64,000 nt of DNA from Micromonospora chersina (lineage in GTDB: Bacteria; Actinomycetota; Actinomycetes; Mycobacteriales; Micromonosporaceae). The notes beneath the pieces were generated by a model. That model worked only from the letters and a program-made list of their open reading frames with translations. It was not told the DNA's origin and searched no databases. The stretch is taken from NCBI RefSeq assembly GCF_900091475.1, contig NZ_FMIB01000002.1:1178001-1242000 (forward strand), in the 5' to 3' direction. Positions 1-8,961 of this stretch are shown here, one piece after another (position 1 is the stretch's first letter; every line of letters begins with the position of its first letter). The position numbers were made by a program, and so were the translations under genes.

Positions 1-110
1 GGACGCTGGCCGGCGAGGCGTACGGCACCGGCCTGCTGCTCGTGATCGCGGTCGGCTTCGCGGCGTACGGCCTGTTCGCGCTGACCGAGGCCCGCTACCG
101 CAAGGTCTGA
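1..110 (+). CDS. C-terminus of a DUF1206-type membrane protein (partial)
   Basis: Only the last 36 residues are present; the reading frame enters at base 3 and ends with TGA at 108-110. The visible tail has one hydrophobic segment (GTGLLLVIAVGFAAYGLFAL) followed by the short basic ending EARYRKV. This pattern, a last transmembrane helix then 'EARYR', is the usual end of DUF1206 proteins, which are actinobacterial membrane proteins with repeated two-helix units and no established function. The assignment rests on this tail alone. Confidence 0.65.
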   Translation, partial: TLAGEAYGTGLLLVIAVGFAAYGLFALTEARYRKV

Positions 111-222
111 CCGGTCAGCGAAGGCCGGGCCAGGCGGCGAGGTAACCGAGGTCGGTGAGCACCACCCAGCTACCGGGCTACCGCTTCCGACCGTGACCGC
201 GTTGCGGCGTCCGCGTGGGCGG

Positions 223-663
223 TCAGGCGGACGCCGCCGCGGGCAGGTCCACCACCAGGAGCCGGTCGTCCAGGCCGACCAGCACGCCGTGCCGCCGGGC
301 GTACGCCTGCGCGGCCGGGCCGAATGCCGGATCGTCCGGCGAGACCACCCGGCCGAGGCCGGCGCGGCACCGTCCGCCCCGGCACAGCTGCACCTCGGCC
401 GGCCGGCGGAAGTGTCGCCACCACCGCTTGTCCGAGGCATCGCCGACGAGCACGACGTACTGCTCCTCCGCCGCGGCATAGAGCACCGGCAGGCTGACCG
501 ACCGCCCGTCGGCGGCGCGGTAGCGCACCTCACACAGTTGCCCGTCGAGCAGGCCGTGCAGGCGCCGGGAACGCAGGACCGCCAGGATCAGCCGGTTGAC
601 CACCGCCGGCGGCCGGTTGCCGTGCCGGTGCCGTCGGGCGGGACGGGCGTCGCTGTCAGCCAT
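223..663 (-). CDS. F420H2/FMN split-barrel (nitroreductase/deazaflavin-type) family protein
   Basis: A 146-residue protein whose central part (VRYRAADGRSVSLPVLYA, then YVVLVGDASDKRWWRHFR and RPAEVQLC) has the layout of the small split-barrel flavoproteins annotated as nitroreductase family deazaflavin-dependent oxidoreductase or DUF385. In that family the 'W...N/HF' segment lies near the cofactor pocket and the strand after it reads 'p.v.v...g'. These proteins typically use F420H2 or FMN to reduce quinones and nitro compounds, or bind cofactor only. The protein is soluble, with no signal peptide. It lies downstream of the permease gene on the same strand with about 100 nt between them, so cotranscription is possible. 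The specific substrate cannot be told. Confidence 0.6.
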   Translation of the reverse strand: MADSDARPARRHRHGNRPPAVVNRLILAVLRSRRLHGLLDGQLCEVRYRAADGRSVSLPVLYAAAEEQYVVLVGDASDKRWWRHFRRPAEVQLCRGGRCRAGLGRVVSPDDPAFGPAAQAYARRHGVLVGLDDRLLVVDLPAAASA

Positions 664-762
664 GAGCTTCCTCCTGATCTTCGTGCCCTCTTGATGCTCG
701 CCCCATGCGCGGCCCAGGTGCAGGGTCTTGCGGCCCGGTCTGTCCGAGGCGTCCGCGCCGGG

Positions 763-2724
<1,962 letters not shown>

Positions 2725-3196
2725 GGTGTCTCCCCAGTTCCTCCCGTCGCCGGGAGAGTGGGCCCTGCACGTACCTGCTGGCCGGGAGAGACCCAGACGT
2801 TGCCGCACGGCTACCGGACCATCGCCCGGTCGACCACGACGTTCCGTCGCCCATGATCGGGCCGGGAGGCCGGATCGACGGCCGCTGCTACGCCGATTTA
2901 ACGCGTACCGCCGTTTTTTTCACGCCTTTCATACGCCGACGCCCTTGACCCGTCGCAGGCCGAGACCCGTACGGACCTTCGGGATCCTCGGCCGGCTTCG
3001 ACCAGTCGCCAGCACGCTCGACACCGTCGGTGTGGCCGACGGAGGCGCAGGCGACCCCGCGGCAGTAGCGGCGTTCCCGGTCGTGGCGGCGGCTGCTGAC
3101 TGGTCCCGTTTCCGCTCTCCGGCGACCTCCGCTTTTATAGGTTGGCGAAAGAAGCGTGCCTCCGCCCCCGAGGGGCGTACCGAAGGAGGCAGACGC
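2725..3196. other. 472-nt divergent spacer between permease and LtrA-1
   Basis: No gene is supported here; the frames that stay open on both strands are GC-skew artefacts without ribosome binding sites. The spacer must carry the promoters of the permease (minus) and LtrA-1 (plus). A TATAGG hexamer at 3136-3141 is a plausible -10 for LtrA-1, which would give a leader of about 50 nt. There is a run of seven T at 2914-2920. Confidence 0.5.
3158..3190 (+). promoter_or_regulatory. Leader hairpin that pairs with the LtrA-1 ribosome binding site
   Basis: GCCTCC at 3158-3163 is the exact complement of GGAGGC at 3185-3190, which contains the Shine-Dalgarno sequence AAGGAGG (3183-3189) of the gene starting at 3197. 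Between them GCCCC (3164-3168) pairs with GGGGC (3172-3176). A folded leader would hide the ribosome binding site. The pairing is seen in sequence; a thermometer or translational switch function is inference. Confidence 0.5.
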
Positions 3197-4378
3197 GTGA
3201 GGCCCAGCCCGCTCCCCCGGATCCTTCGCCGGCGCGGCGAGCCTGACTATCCGACGTTCCTGGAGCTCTTCTTCGACCTCGTCTACATCTTCATGCTCTC
3301 CAGGCTCTCGGCAGGGCTGGCCGGGGACCTCACCGTCCGGGGCGCCGCCCAGACCGCCGTCCTGTTGATGGCCGCCTGGTGGGTCTGGGTGCTGACCGCG
3401 TGGCTCACCGATCTGTTCAACCCGCGGCTGCCGGTCATCCAGGCCACCGTCCTGGCGGTCATGTTCGGCGCCCTGTTGATGGCGATCGCGGTGCCCTACG
3501 CCTTCGCCGACTACGGCTGGCTGCTCGTCGCCGCGTACTTCGGCATCCATCTCGTCCGGGACGCCGTCCTCATCCCCGGTACACGGGTGAACCGCCCGAT
3601 CCAGGCCCGCAGCATCCGGGTGTTCTTCTGGTTCGGCGTCACGGCGCTGCCGTGGGTGGCCGGGGCGGTCGTGCACGGAACGGCCCGACTGCTGCTCTGG
3701 TCGGTCGCGGTGGCGGTCGACCTCGGGTCGGCCCGGTTGGGCTGGCCGACGCCGAAACTTGGTCGCACGGAACTGGCCAGTCAGATCTTCACCGGCGCCC
3801 ACCTGTCCGAGCGGCATCGGGAGATCTTCATCATCTCCCTCGGCGAGCTGGTCCTGAGCGCCGGCATCGGGCTGGCCGGCAGCGGCTTCCAGGCCGGCCG
3901 GGTGGCCACGAGTTTCGTCGGGTTCGCCGGCGCTGTCGTGCTCTTTCAGCTCTACTTCCACCGGGTGCGGCAGCTGCTGGCGCCGCCGGCCGTCATGGTG
4001 GTGGAGCGGGTGCGGCCCGGCACCTCCACCTCGTACAGCCATCTGGTGATGGTGGCCGGGGTGCTGGTGGTGTCGACCAGCGTCTCGCTGGTCATCGACC
4101 AGCCGTTCGGGGCGGCACCGGCCGCCTGGATCGCCGCCATCCTGGGCGGGCCGGCGCTGTTCCTGCTCGGCAGTTGCCTGTTCGACGCCGTGCTCACGGG
4201 ACGGGTCCTGTGGTCCCGGGCGGTGGGGATCGTGGTGCTGTGCGTCATCGCCCCGGTGATGGCGCTGCTTCCGCCGCTGGCCATCCTGGTCGCGGCGAAT
4301 CTGGTGCTGCTGCTCATCCTGGTCTGGGAGACGCTGCCCGCACACGTGCGGCCGGTCCGGGTCACCGTGCCGACCTGA
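3197..4378 (+). CDS. LtrA family membrane protein (LtrA-1)
   Basis: A 393-residue integral membrane protein of the low temperature requirement A family (Pfam LtrA). The family signature FLELFFDLVYIF lies at about residues 20-31, straight after a basic N-terminus. Around ten hydrophobic helices follow, with the conserved mid-protein motif HLSERHREIFIISLGELV that keeps the family glutamate. Molecular function of LtrA proteins is not established; the name comes from a Listeria cold-growth mutant. The GTG start at 3197 has AAGGAGG seven bases upstream. It converges with LtrA-2, with only 3 nt between the stop codons. It is one of six paralogues in the window and belongs to the more divergent members. 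Confidence 0.9.
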   Translation: MRPSPLPRILRRRGEPDYPTFLELFFDLVYIFMLSRLSAGLAGDLTVRGAAQTAVLLMAAWWVWVLTAWLTDLFNPRLPVIQATVLAVMFGALLMAIAVPYAFADYGWLLVAAYFGIHLVRDAVLIPGTRVNRPIQARSIRVFFWFGVTALPWVAGAVVHGTARLLLWSVAVAVDLGSARLGWPTPKLGRTELASQIFTGAHLSERHREIFIISLGELVLSAGIGLAGSGFQAGRVATSFVGFAGAVVLFQLYFHRVRQLLAPPAVMVVERVRPGTSTSYSHLVMVAGVLVVSTSVSLVIDQPFGAAPAAWIAAILGGPALFLLGSCLFDAVLTGRVLWSRAVGIVVLCVIAPVMALLPPLAILVAANLVLLLILVWETLPAHVRPVRVTVPT

Positions 4379-4381
4379 GGG

Positions 4382-5569
4382 TCACCCGAGCGCGGGTGGC
4401 ATCGGCACGCGGGCGTGCCGGCGGGTGCTCACCAGGTTCGCCGCGGCGACCAGGGCGAGGATGCTCATGGCGAGCAGCGCGACCACGACCGGCGGCAGCA
4501 GGCCCGCGGCCGGCGCCGCGCCGGCCAGCAGGACCAGCCCGGCCAGCCGGGAGCGGGATATCCGATCGAAGACCGTGTAGTCCAGCGCCGCGCGGCCGAC
4601 CAGGAACAGCGCCGGTCCGCCGAGGATGACCGCAGCCCACGAGGGCGGCGTCTGCCCGAAGGGACGCGTCACGACGAGGTGGCTCGTGACCGCCATGCCG
4701 CCGATGCCCGCCACCATGATCAGGTGAGTGACGGCGGCGGACTGCGTGAGCAGTGACGGGTTCGTCGATCGCGCGATGGCCTCGGTCAGCAGCTCGCCGG
4801 CCCGGTAGATGTAGATCCGCCAGGTCAGCACCACGATCGTGAACACCACCAGGAGCGCCCACGCCCGTTCCAGGGTGTAGTCGCTCATGGTGAAGGTCGT
4901 CCCGATGACGAAGATGGACGCGCCGAGCGCGATGATGACGAACTGCCGGTACCGTTCGGCCACCCGCTCGCCGACGAGCCGCCACTCCTGCGGCTGGGAC
5001 CGCCCGAGCTTCGGCAGCGGCCAGCCGAGCGAGGCGGCGACGTACTCCATGGCGATGGTCGCCGCCCAGAGCAGGAGGCGGGTGTGGCCGGTGACCAGCG
5101 CGCCGCCGATCCAGCCGACGGCGGCGATGCTGTACCAGAACACGATCCGGCCGCTGCGACGCGGCTCGGCCGCGCTCGGCACGAGCAGGAGGTAGTAGGT
5201 GCTCGAACCGAGGTGGATCGCCAGGTAGGTGATCGCGAAGAGCAGTCCGCGCCCGTCGTAGGCCTCAGGTGCCGCGGCCGCCAGCAGCAGGCTGCCGGCC
5301 GCCACCCCGATGAACTGCACCTGGACCGCGGGTCGCGTCAGGTCCAGGGTGTCGGCGGCCCACGCGGTCACCGCCCAGACCAGGGTCAATGCGAGTAGCA
5401 GGACCAGCGTCTGACCGGCGCCGGTCCAGCTCACGTCGCCGGCGAGCGTCTTGACCAGGGAGATCATTGCGAAGACGTACACCAGGTCGAAGAAGAGCTC
5501 CAGGAACGCCGGGCGGGCGGGGTCCCGTGGTGTCGGAGCCGCCGTGTTGGCGCCGCCTTCGGTCACCAT
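4382..5569 (-). CDS. LtrA family membrane protein (LtrA-2)
   Basis: 395 residues. FLELFFDLVYVFAMISL begins at about residue 22, and the hydrophobic profile matches the other LtrA copies. The mid-protein motif reads ERYRQFVIIALGASIFVIG: the glutamate usually found after 'LG' is alanine here, as in LtrA-5. The ATG at 5567-5569 is preceded by GGAGGA with 5-nt spacing, so it is preferred over an ATG 14 codons upstream. The gene is transcribed towards LtrA-1 and ends 3 nt from it. Function is unknown beyond membrane location. Confidence 0.88.
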   Translation of the reverse strand: MVTEGGANTAAPTPRDPARPAFLELFFDLVYVFAMISLVKTLAGDVSWTGAGQTLVLLLALTLVWAVTAWAADTLDLTRPAVQVQFIGVAAGSLLLAAAAPEAYDGRGLLFAITYLAIHLGSSTYYLLLVPSAAEPRRSGRIVFWYSIAAVGWIGGALVTGHTRLLLWAATIAMEYVAASLGWPLPKLGRSQPQEWRLVGERVAERYRQFVIIALGASIFVIGTTFTMSDYTLERAWALLVVFTIVVLTWRIYIYRAGELLTEAIARSTNPSLLTQSAAVTHLIMVAGIGGMAVTSHLVVTRPFGQTPPSWAAVILGGPALFLVGRAALDYTVFDRISRSRLAGLVLLAGAAPAAGLLPPVVVALLAMSILALVAAANLVSTRRHARVPMPPALG

Positions 5570-6267
5570 CGACGTCCTCCGGACCTCCGCACCGTCCTCG
5601 CCTGAGGACACCCTACGGGCACCGGCCCGGCCGCAGGCTCGCCATCGGCCTCATACCCCGCTACCGCGCGATCTTTCCGTCGTGACGGCCCGGTGGGCGA
5701 TGGCTGCCGCCCTCGACGCCGTGCGGCGCCGTCGAGCTGAAGCCTGGTGCGTGGGCTCGTCCCGAGCCGACCCGCCAGGAGAGCGACGGCTCCCACCGGC
5801 GAGAGGCCGGCGGCGATGACGGCGCAGAAGAGGTTCGAACACCTGCCCCTTCCCGCGCCGTTCGGGTGACCACCACGTTCCCGACCTGGCGCGTGGCGAC
5901 GTCAGCCTCCGAAGTCGTCGGAGGGGCTGGCAAGGGGTCGGTGGCGACGCGGGGGCCTGGAACAGGATCGCCACGCGGGAGCGGATGGCAGCAGGCAGCC
6001 GGTCACGGACACCGTCTGCGCCCGAATAGGCTCGAATCCCTCACCATCTGCTTGACCAGCTGCGGATACGGGCACGGCATGACACCTCACGGCCCGCGCC
6101 TCTCGATCCCGGTCCAACCGATCCAGCCACGCTCGGCAACGAGCTCCCGTAGCCGCGCGACCGCGGGGTGGGCACCGTCGGCGAACAAGTCCATCAGGTG
6201 TACGAACGCCGCGTCGGGCGTGAACTCGTCCTGCTGGGTTCCCCACGCTTGCCTGGATTCCTAGCGC
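5570..6267. other. 698-nt region with only a MerR gene fragment
   Basis: Upstream of LtrA-2 there is no supported gene until the DUF6510 gene at 6268. The distal part holds a decayed copy of a MerR gene tail, annotated separately at 6034-6237. The rest (5570-6033) contains only short overlapping frames with no ribosome binding site and no recognisable protein. Confidence 0.5.
6034..6237 (-). pseudogene. Truncated duplicate of the 3' end of the MerR regulator gene at 14690-15460
   Basis: About 204 nt align almost base for base with 14638-14840, including the non-coding sequence just after the stop codon. On the minus strand it encodes the last ~49 residues of the regulator (QQDEFTPDAAFV... 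to ...IERRGP) with a few substitutions, followed by the same TGA. The DNA-binding domain is absent, so this is a dead remnant. The alignment ends abruptly at 6237, which looks like a duplication breakpoint. Confidence 0.85.
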
Positions 6268-6561
6268 TCAGGCAGTCGGCACCGGGAGGCTGAGGACGAG
6301 CGACCCACGCAGGTCGACCAGGACACGGCCGGCCGTGCGCACCACGCGCATGACGACGTCCTCGCAGCCGGGACATCGGGCGACGAGGCCGGGCGCTCGG
6401 TCGAACACCCGCATCGCGGCCAGCGGACGGGTCGCCCGGCACCCGGCGCAGGTGAGCTCGGCAACGGTGAGGTCGGTCCCCATGATCTCGCCGAGCGGTC
6501 CGGCGAGGGCGTTGCCGTCCACCCAGGGTGCGTCGTCGGCTCCGACGTTGGTGGTCGACAT
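6268..6561 (-). CDS. DUF6510 family small zinc-ribbon-like protein
   Basis: 97 residues. The pairs CAGC (about residue 38) and CPGC (about residue 66) form a CxxC...CxxC pattern typical of a small zinc ribbon. The framework (LAGPLGE, MTVAELTCAGC-like, ARCPGCEDVVMRV) fits DUF6510, a family that recurs next to molybdopterin oxidoreductase and flavin reductase genes in actinobacteria. The GGAGG just upstream suits the ATG at 6559-6561 (6-nt spacing). An ATG two codons earlier overlaps the reductase stop as ATGA. It is the last gene of a three-gene operon. Role unknown; a small partner of the redox pair is likely from context. Confidence 0.75.
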   Translation of the reverse strand: MSTTNVGADDAPWVDGNALAGPLGEIMGTDLTVAELTCAGCRATRPLAAMRVFDRAPGLVARCPGCEDVVMRVVRTAGRVLVDLRGSLVLSLPVPTA

Positions 6562-6563
6562 GG

Positions 6564-7304
6564 TCATCCTCCGGTGGGTCCGAAACGTTCGGTGCGGATG
6601 TTCGCGGGATCGTGGCCGATGTCGACGAGGAGGTCGGCAACGGTCTCGACGAATCCGGTGGGCCCGCAGACGAACGCCACAGCGTCGGCATCGCGGGGCC
6701 AGGCAACGCGGGCGAGGGCGTCCGCGTCCAGTCGCCGGGGTGGGGCCGGCCAGCCGGGCGGCGCGACCCTGGTATAGACGTGTGTGACGGCGACGTGCCG
6801 ACCGCCTGCGGCTTGTGCAGTTGCAAGATCGGCGGTGAACAGCGCATCGGACGGGGATCGGGTCGAGTAGAGCAGCCTGGTGGGATTCGTCGCCGCACGC
6901 ACCATCGACATCAGGGGCGCAACGCCGGACCCGCCGCCGATCAGCAACGCCGGGCGCGGATCGGCGGGTTGGCGTACGAACCAGCCGCCGAGCGGTCCAC
7001 GGATCTCGAGTTGGTCACCCGGCTCTGCAACGTCGACGAGGTACGGCGAGACCTCACCGCCGGTCACCGCCTGGACGGTCACCTCGAGCCGGCCGGGCGC
7101 CGGGGCGGACGAGATCGAGTAGCTGCGGTACGCCGTGTAGCCGTCGGGAGCCGTCAACCGGACGTCGACGTGCTGGCCCGGCACGTGACCTGTCCAGCCG
7201 TCGACGTCGAGGACCAGGGTCCGCGCCGTCGCAGTCTCCGCTCGCGTGGCGGCGACGGCCGCCGGCTGCCAGGTCAGTCTGCCTGGTACCGCTGCTCGCG
7301 CCAT
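6564..7304 (-). CDS. Ferredoxin-NADP reductase-like flavin oxidoreductase
   Basis: 246 residues with the two domains of the FNR superfamily. The FAD-binding barrel carries YRSYSISSAP (about residues 68-77). The NAD(P)-binding domain carries LIGGGSGVAPLMSM (about 133-146) and the C-terminal CGPTGFVE (about 216). No 2Fe-2S domain is attached, so electrons would pass directly or through another carrier. The start overlaps the molybdoprotein gene by 31 nt and the stop overlaps the next gene, so the three genes are translationally linked. By context it probably serves the sulfite-oxidase-like protein encoded upstream. Confidence 0.88.
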   Translation of the reverse strand: MARAAVPGRLTWQPAAVAATRAETATARTLVLDVDGWTGHVPGQHVDVRLTAPDGYTAYRSYSISSAPAPGRLEVTVQAVTGGEVSPYLVDVAEPGDQLEIRGPLGGWFVRQPADPRPALLIGGGSGVAPLMSMVRAATNPTRLLYSTRSPSDALFTADLATAQAAGGRHVAVTHVYTRVAPPGWPAPPRRLDADALARVAWPRDADAVAFVCGPTGFVETVADLLVDIGHDPANIRTERFGPTGG

Positions 7305-7870
7305 GGGTCACCGTAGTTGTGGTATCCGGCCGTCTCCCAGAACCCGGGCTCGTCGTCGAGACGCAGTTCCAGTGCGCGCAGCCACTTCGCGCTCTTCCAG
7401 AAGTACAGGTGAGGAATGAGCAGACGAGCCGGCCCGCCGTGCACCGGCTCCAGCGGCTCGCCGTCGAACTCGTACGCCACCCAGGCCTGGCCGTCGAGAA
7501 GGTCCTCGAGCGGGACATTCGTGGTGTAGCCGCCGTAGGAGTGGGCGACGACGTACTCGGCCGCAGTCTCGACATCGGCCAGCAATGTGTCCACCGAGAC
7601 GCCTCGCCAGCTCGTGCCGAATTTCGACCAGTGCGTGACGCAATGGATGTCAACGGTCGGCTCGTCGGCAGGAAGGGCGGTGAACTCCGCCCAGGACCAC
7701 GTGCTTCGCTGGCCGGTCTCGGTGACGACGGCGAGTTCCCACTCGTCGAGGCCGATGCGTGGTGTCGGTCCCGCCGACAGCACCGGGAAGTCGTCGGTGC
7801 GGTACTGGCCGGGTGGGAGGTTGGTGTCGTCGCGTCTGCGGCCACCGAAGCCCCGTGTGATCACTGCCAT
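7274..7870 (-). CDS. Sulfite-oxidase-like molybdopterin oxidoreductase
   Basis: 198 residues, the size of compact single-domain members of the sulfite oxidase family. VDIHCVTHWSKFGTSWRGV places the molybdenum-ligating cysteine at residue 77. VAHSYGGYTTNVPLEDLL and PLEPVHGGPARLLIPHLYFWKSAKW are the other conserved cofactor-binding blocks. It lacks the C-terminal dimerisation domain and has no TAT signal, so it is likely cytoplasmic. Substrate is not predictable; it need not be sulfite. GAGGGG stands just before the ATG at 7868-7870, and the mRNA leader would be about 150 nt if transcription begins at the palindromic region near 8030-8061. Confidence 0.88.
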   Translation of the reverse strand: MAVITRGFGGRRRDDTNLPPGQYRTDDFPVLSAGPTPRIGLDEWELAVVTETGQRSTWSWAEFTALPADEPTVDIHCVTHWSKFGTSWRGVSVDTLLADVETAAEYVVAHSYGGYTTNVPLEDLLDGQAWVAYEFDGEPLEPVHGGPARLLIPHLYFWKSAKWLRALELRLDDEPGFWETAGYHNYGDPWREQRYQAD

Positions 7871-8024
7871 GCGCCCCTCCCCAAGTGGCGGGGCGGCCGC
7901 GATCCGGCTGCCACTCGTGCTTGCACTCCGCCGGTGGATGTCGACGTGGTACCCGCCCATGACGTCATCATCAGCGAGTGCCCCGGTGATGAGATTCTCC
8001 CCGGCAGGGGCGTGGTCGCCCGCA

Positions 8025-8061
8025 ATCCTGGATATATATACTGGACCATCCAGTCCAGGAT
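8025..8061. promoter_or_regulatory. Operator-like palindrome with TATATATA core, upstream of the molybdoprotein operon
   Basis: ATCCTGGA (8025-8032) is inverted at 8054-8061 (TCCAGGAT). Inside, CTGGAC (8041-8046) and GTCCAG (8053-8058) form a second perfect inverted repeat with a 6-nt spacer. TATATATA lies at 8033-8040. This is the usual form of a TetR/GntR-type operator over a -10 element. No such regulator gene is adjacent. Confidence 0.6.
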
Positions 8062-8178
8062 AGGCTAGCGTGACACCGGTTCGCAACCGCCCCCGGACGT
8101 CGGTGTTCGAAACAGCAGCGCACCTGACGGTCGTGGCGATGCACCCTTATCTGCCAGCTGCCTCCGCAGGAAGAGTGA

Positions 8179-8196
8179 ATGGACGATAGCGTCCAT
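8179..8196. promoter_or_regulatory. Second TGGAC-N6-GTCCA inverted repeat
   Basis: ATGGAC (8179-8184), six bases, GTCCAT (8191-8196). It shares the TGGAC-N6-GTCCA core with the site at 8041-8058, which suggests that one regulator binds both. Confidence 0.45.
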
Positions 8197-8229
8197 AGGG
8201 CGCAGTTAGAGATTGTTCCGGGTTGGTCG

Positions 8230-8243
8230 TACGACATGTCGTA
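8230..8243. promoter_or_regulatory. 14-bp perfect palindrome TACGACATGTCGTA
   Basis: A gapless perfect palindrome 52 bp before the start codon of the small gene at 8296. It could be an operator for that gene. Its sequence differs from the TGGAC-N6-GTCCA sites. Confidence 0.4.
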
Positions 8244-8295
8244 GACGCTGCGAGATGACGACGGCCAGAGTCTTGTCCGATGCAAGGAGAACTCG

Positions 8296-8625
8296 ATGGA
8301 CCCTGTTCCCTCCGGTGGGGACGTTGTCGATGGCCAGCCGGTCGATGCGGTGGACATGATCGCCGCCCTGACCGCTGCACAGCTTGTGTTCTCCGACGGT
8401 GCAACTCAATCGTTCACGCCGGATGGTCGAACGACTTACGTCGACAGGGGCACACCGTCAGCTGGCGAGTGGTCCGTCACAGGTGACGGAGCCTTCTCTT
8501 CATTCTGGCCGCCGACGTACCGGGCGGCGTACACGGTTCGGTGGATCGTCGAGGACGGAGCGCGGGTGGGCGTCAGCTTCACCGATACCCGCAGCGGAGT
8601 CCGCTACGACGGCCGGTACCGATGA
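8296..8625 (+). CDS. Small conserved-looking protein of unknown function
   Basis: 109 residues, ATG preceded by AAGGAG with 6-7 nt spacing. The protein is soluble, acidic and rich in aromatic and beta-strand-forming residues: TYVDRGTPSAGEWSV, FSSFWPPTYRAAYTVRWIVEDG, then a C-terminal GVSFTDTRSGVRYDGRY. The alternating pattern suggests a small beta-barrel or lipocalin-like fold, which is only a guess. I do not recognise the family. It stands alone between the palindrome-rich spacer and LtrA-3. Confidence 0.7.
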   Translation: MDPVPSGGDVVDGQPVDAVDMIAALTAAQLVFSDGATQSFTPDGRTTYVDRGTPSAGEWSVTGDGAFSSFWPPTYRAAYTVRWIVEDGARVGVSFTDTRSGVRYDGRYR

Positions 8626-8961
8626 CTGGACGAGATTCGGTCGCCAGCGTGGCACGATTCGGCGTTCGGCCTACTCTTCGCGGTGAGGGCAGGCGGCGGC
8701 GCCACCTACTCGAACGCGTCGGGCGGTTCCCCCTTGGTTCCGTGGTGGGCCGGCCACAACCTTTCGGCCAGGGGTCAGGCCACCGAGCTCACCCGAACTA
8801 GCGCCGACCGATGGAAGGAACTTGCCGGTTACACCCGTCGCCCGTCCGTGTAACGCGGGCCGATCGATTCCGGGCCACGGCAGCACGTCCGCAGTCGCCC
8901 CGCTGTGGCATGTGTCAGAATGCCCCAAAACTGGAGCAGAGTTGGCAGAACGGGCGAGCCG
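8626..8961. other. 336-nt spacer before LtrA-3
   Basis: No gene is supported. The last ~25 bases before LtrA-3 closely match the leader of LtrA-5 (GGCAGAACGGGCGAGCCG against GGCAGGAACGGGCCAGCG), showing shared ancestry that extends into non-coding DNA. No clear promoter hexamers stand out. Confidence 0.45.

Larger units (their letters stand above)
7871..8295. other. 425-nt regulatory spacer with several palindromes
   Basis: No gene is supported. The spacer separates the divergent molybdoprotein operon (minus) and the small gene at 8296 (plus). It contains the operator-like elements listed at 8025-8061, 8179-8196 and 8230-8243. Confidence 0.5.

Noticed and set aside
2888..4345. 485-codon minus-strand frame over LtrA-1
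   Set aside because: Shadow of the LtrA-1 gene; low-complexity, no ribosome binding site, no family match.
5826..5846. GAGGTTCGAACACCT, which resembles a tRNA T arm
   Set aside because: The stem is not properly paired around the TTCGAAC loop, and no acceptor, anticodon or D arm can be built around it on either strand.
7861..8049. 62-codon minus-strand frame upstream of the molybdoprotein gene
   Set aside because: Begins inside the operator palindrome, overlaps the true start region in another frame and has no recognisable protein features.
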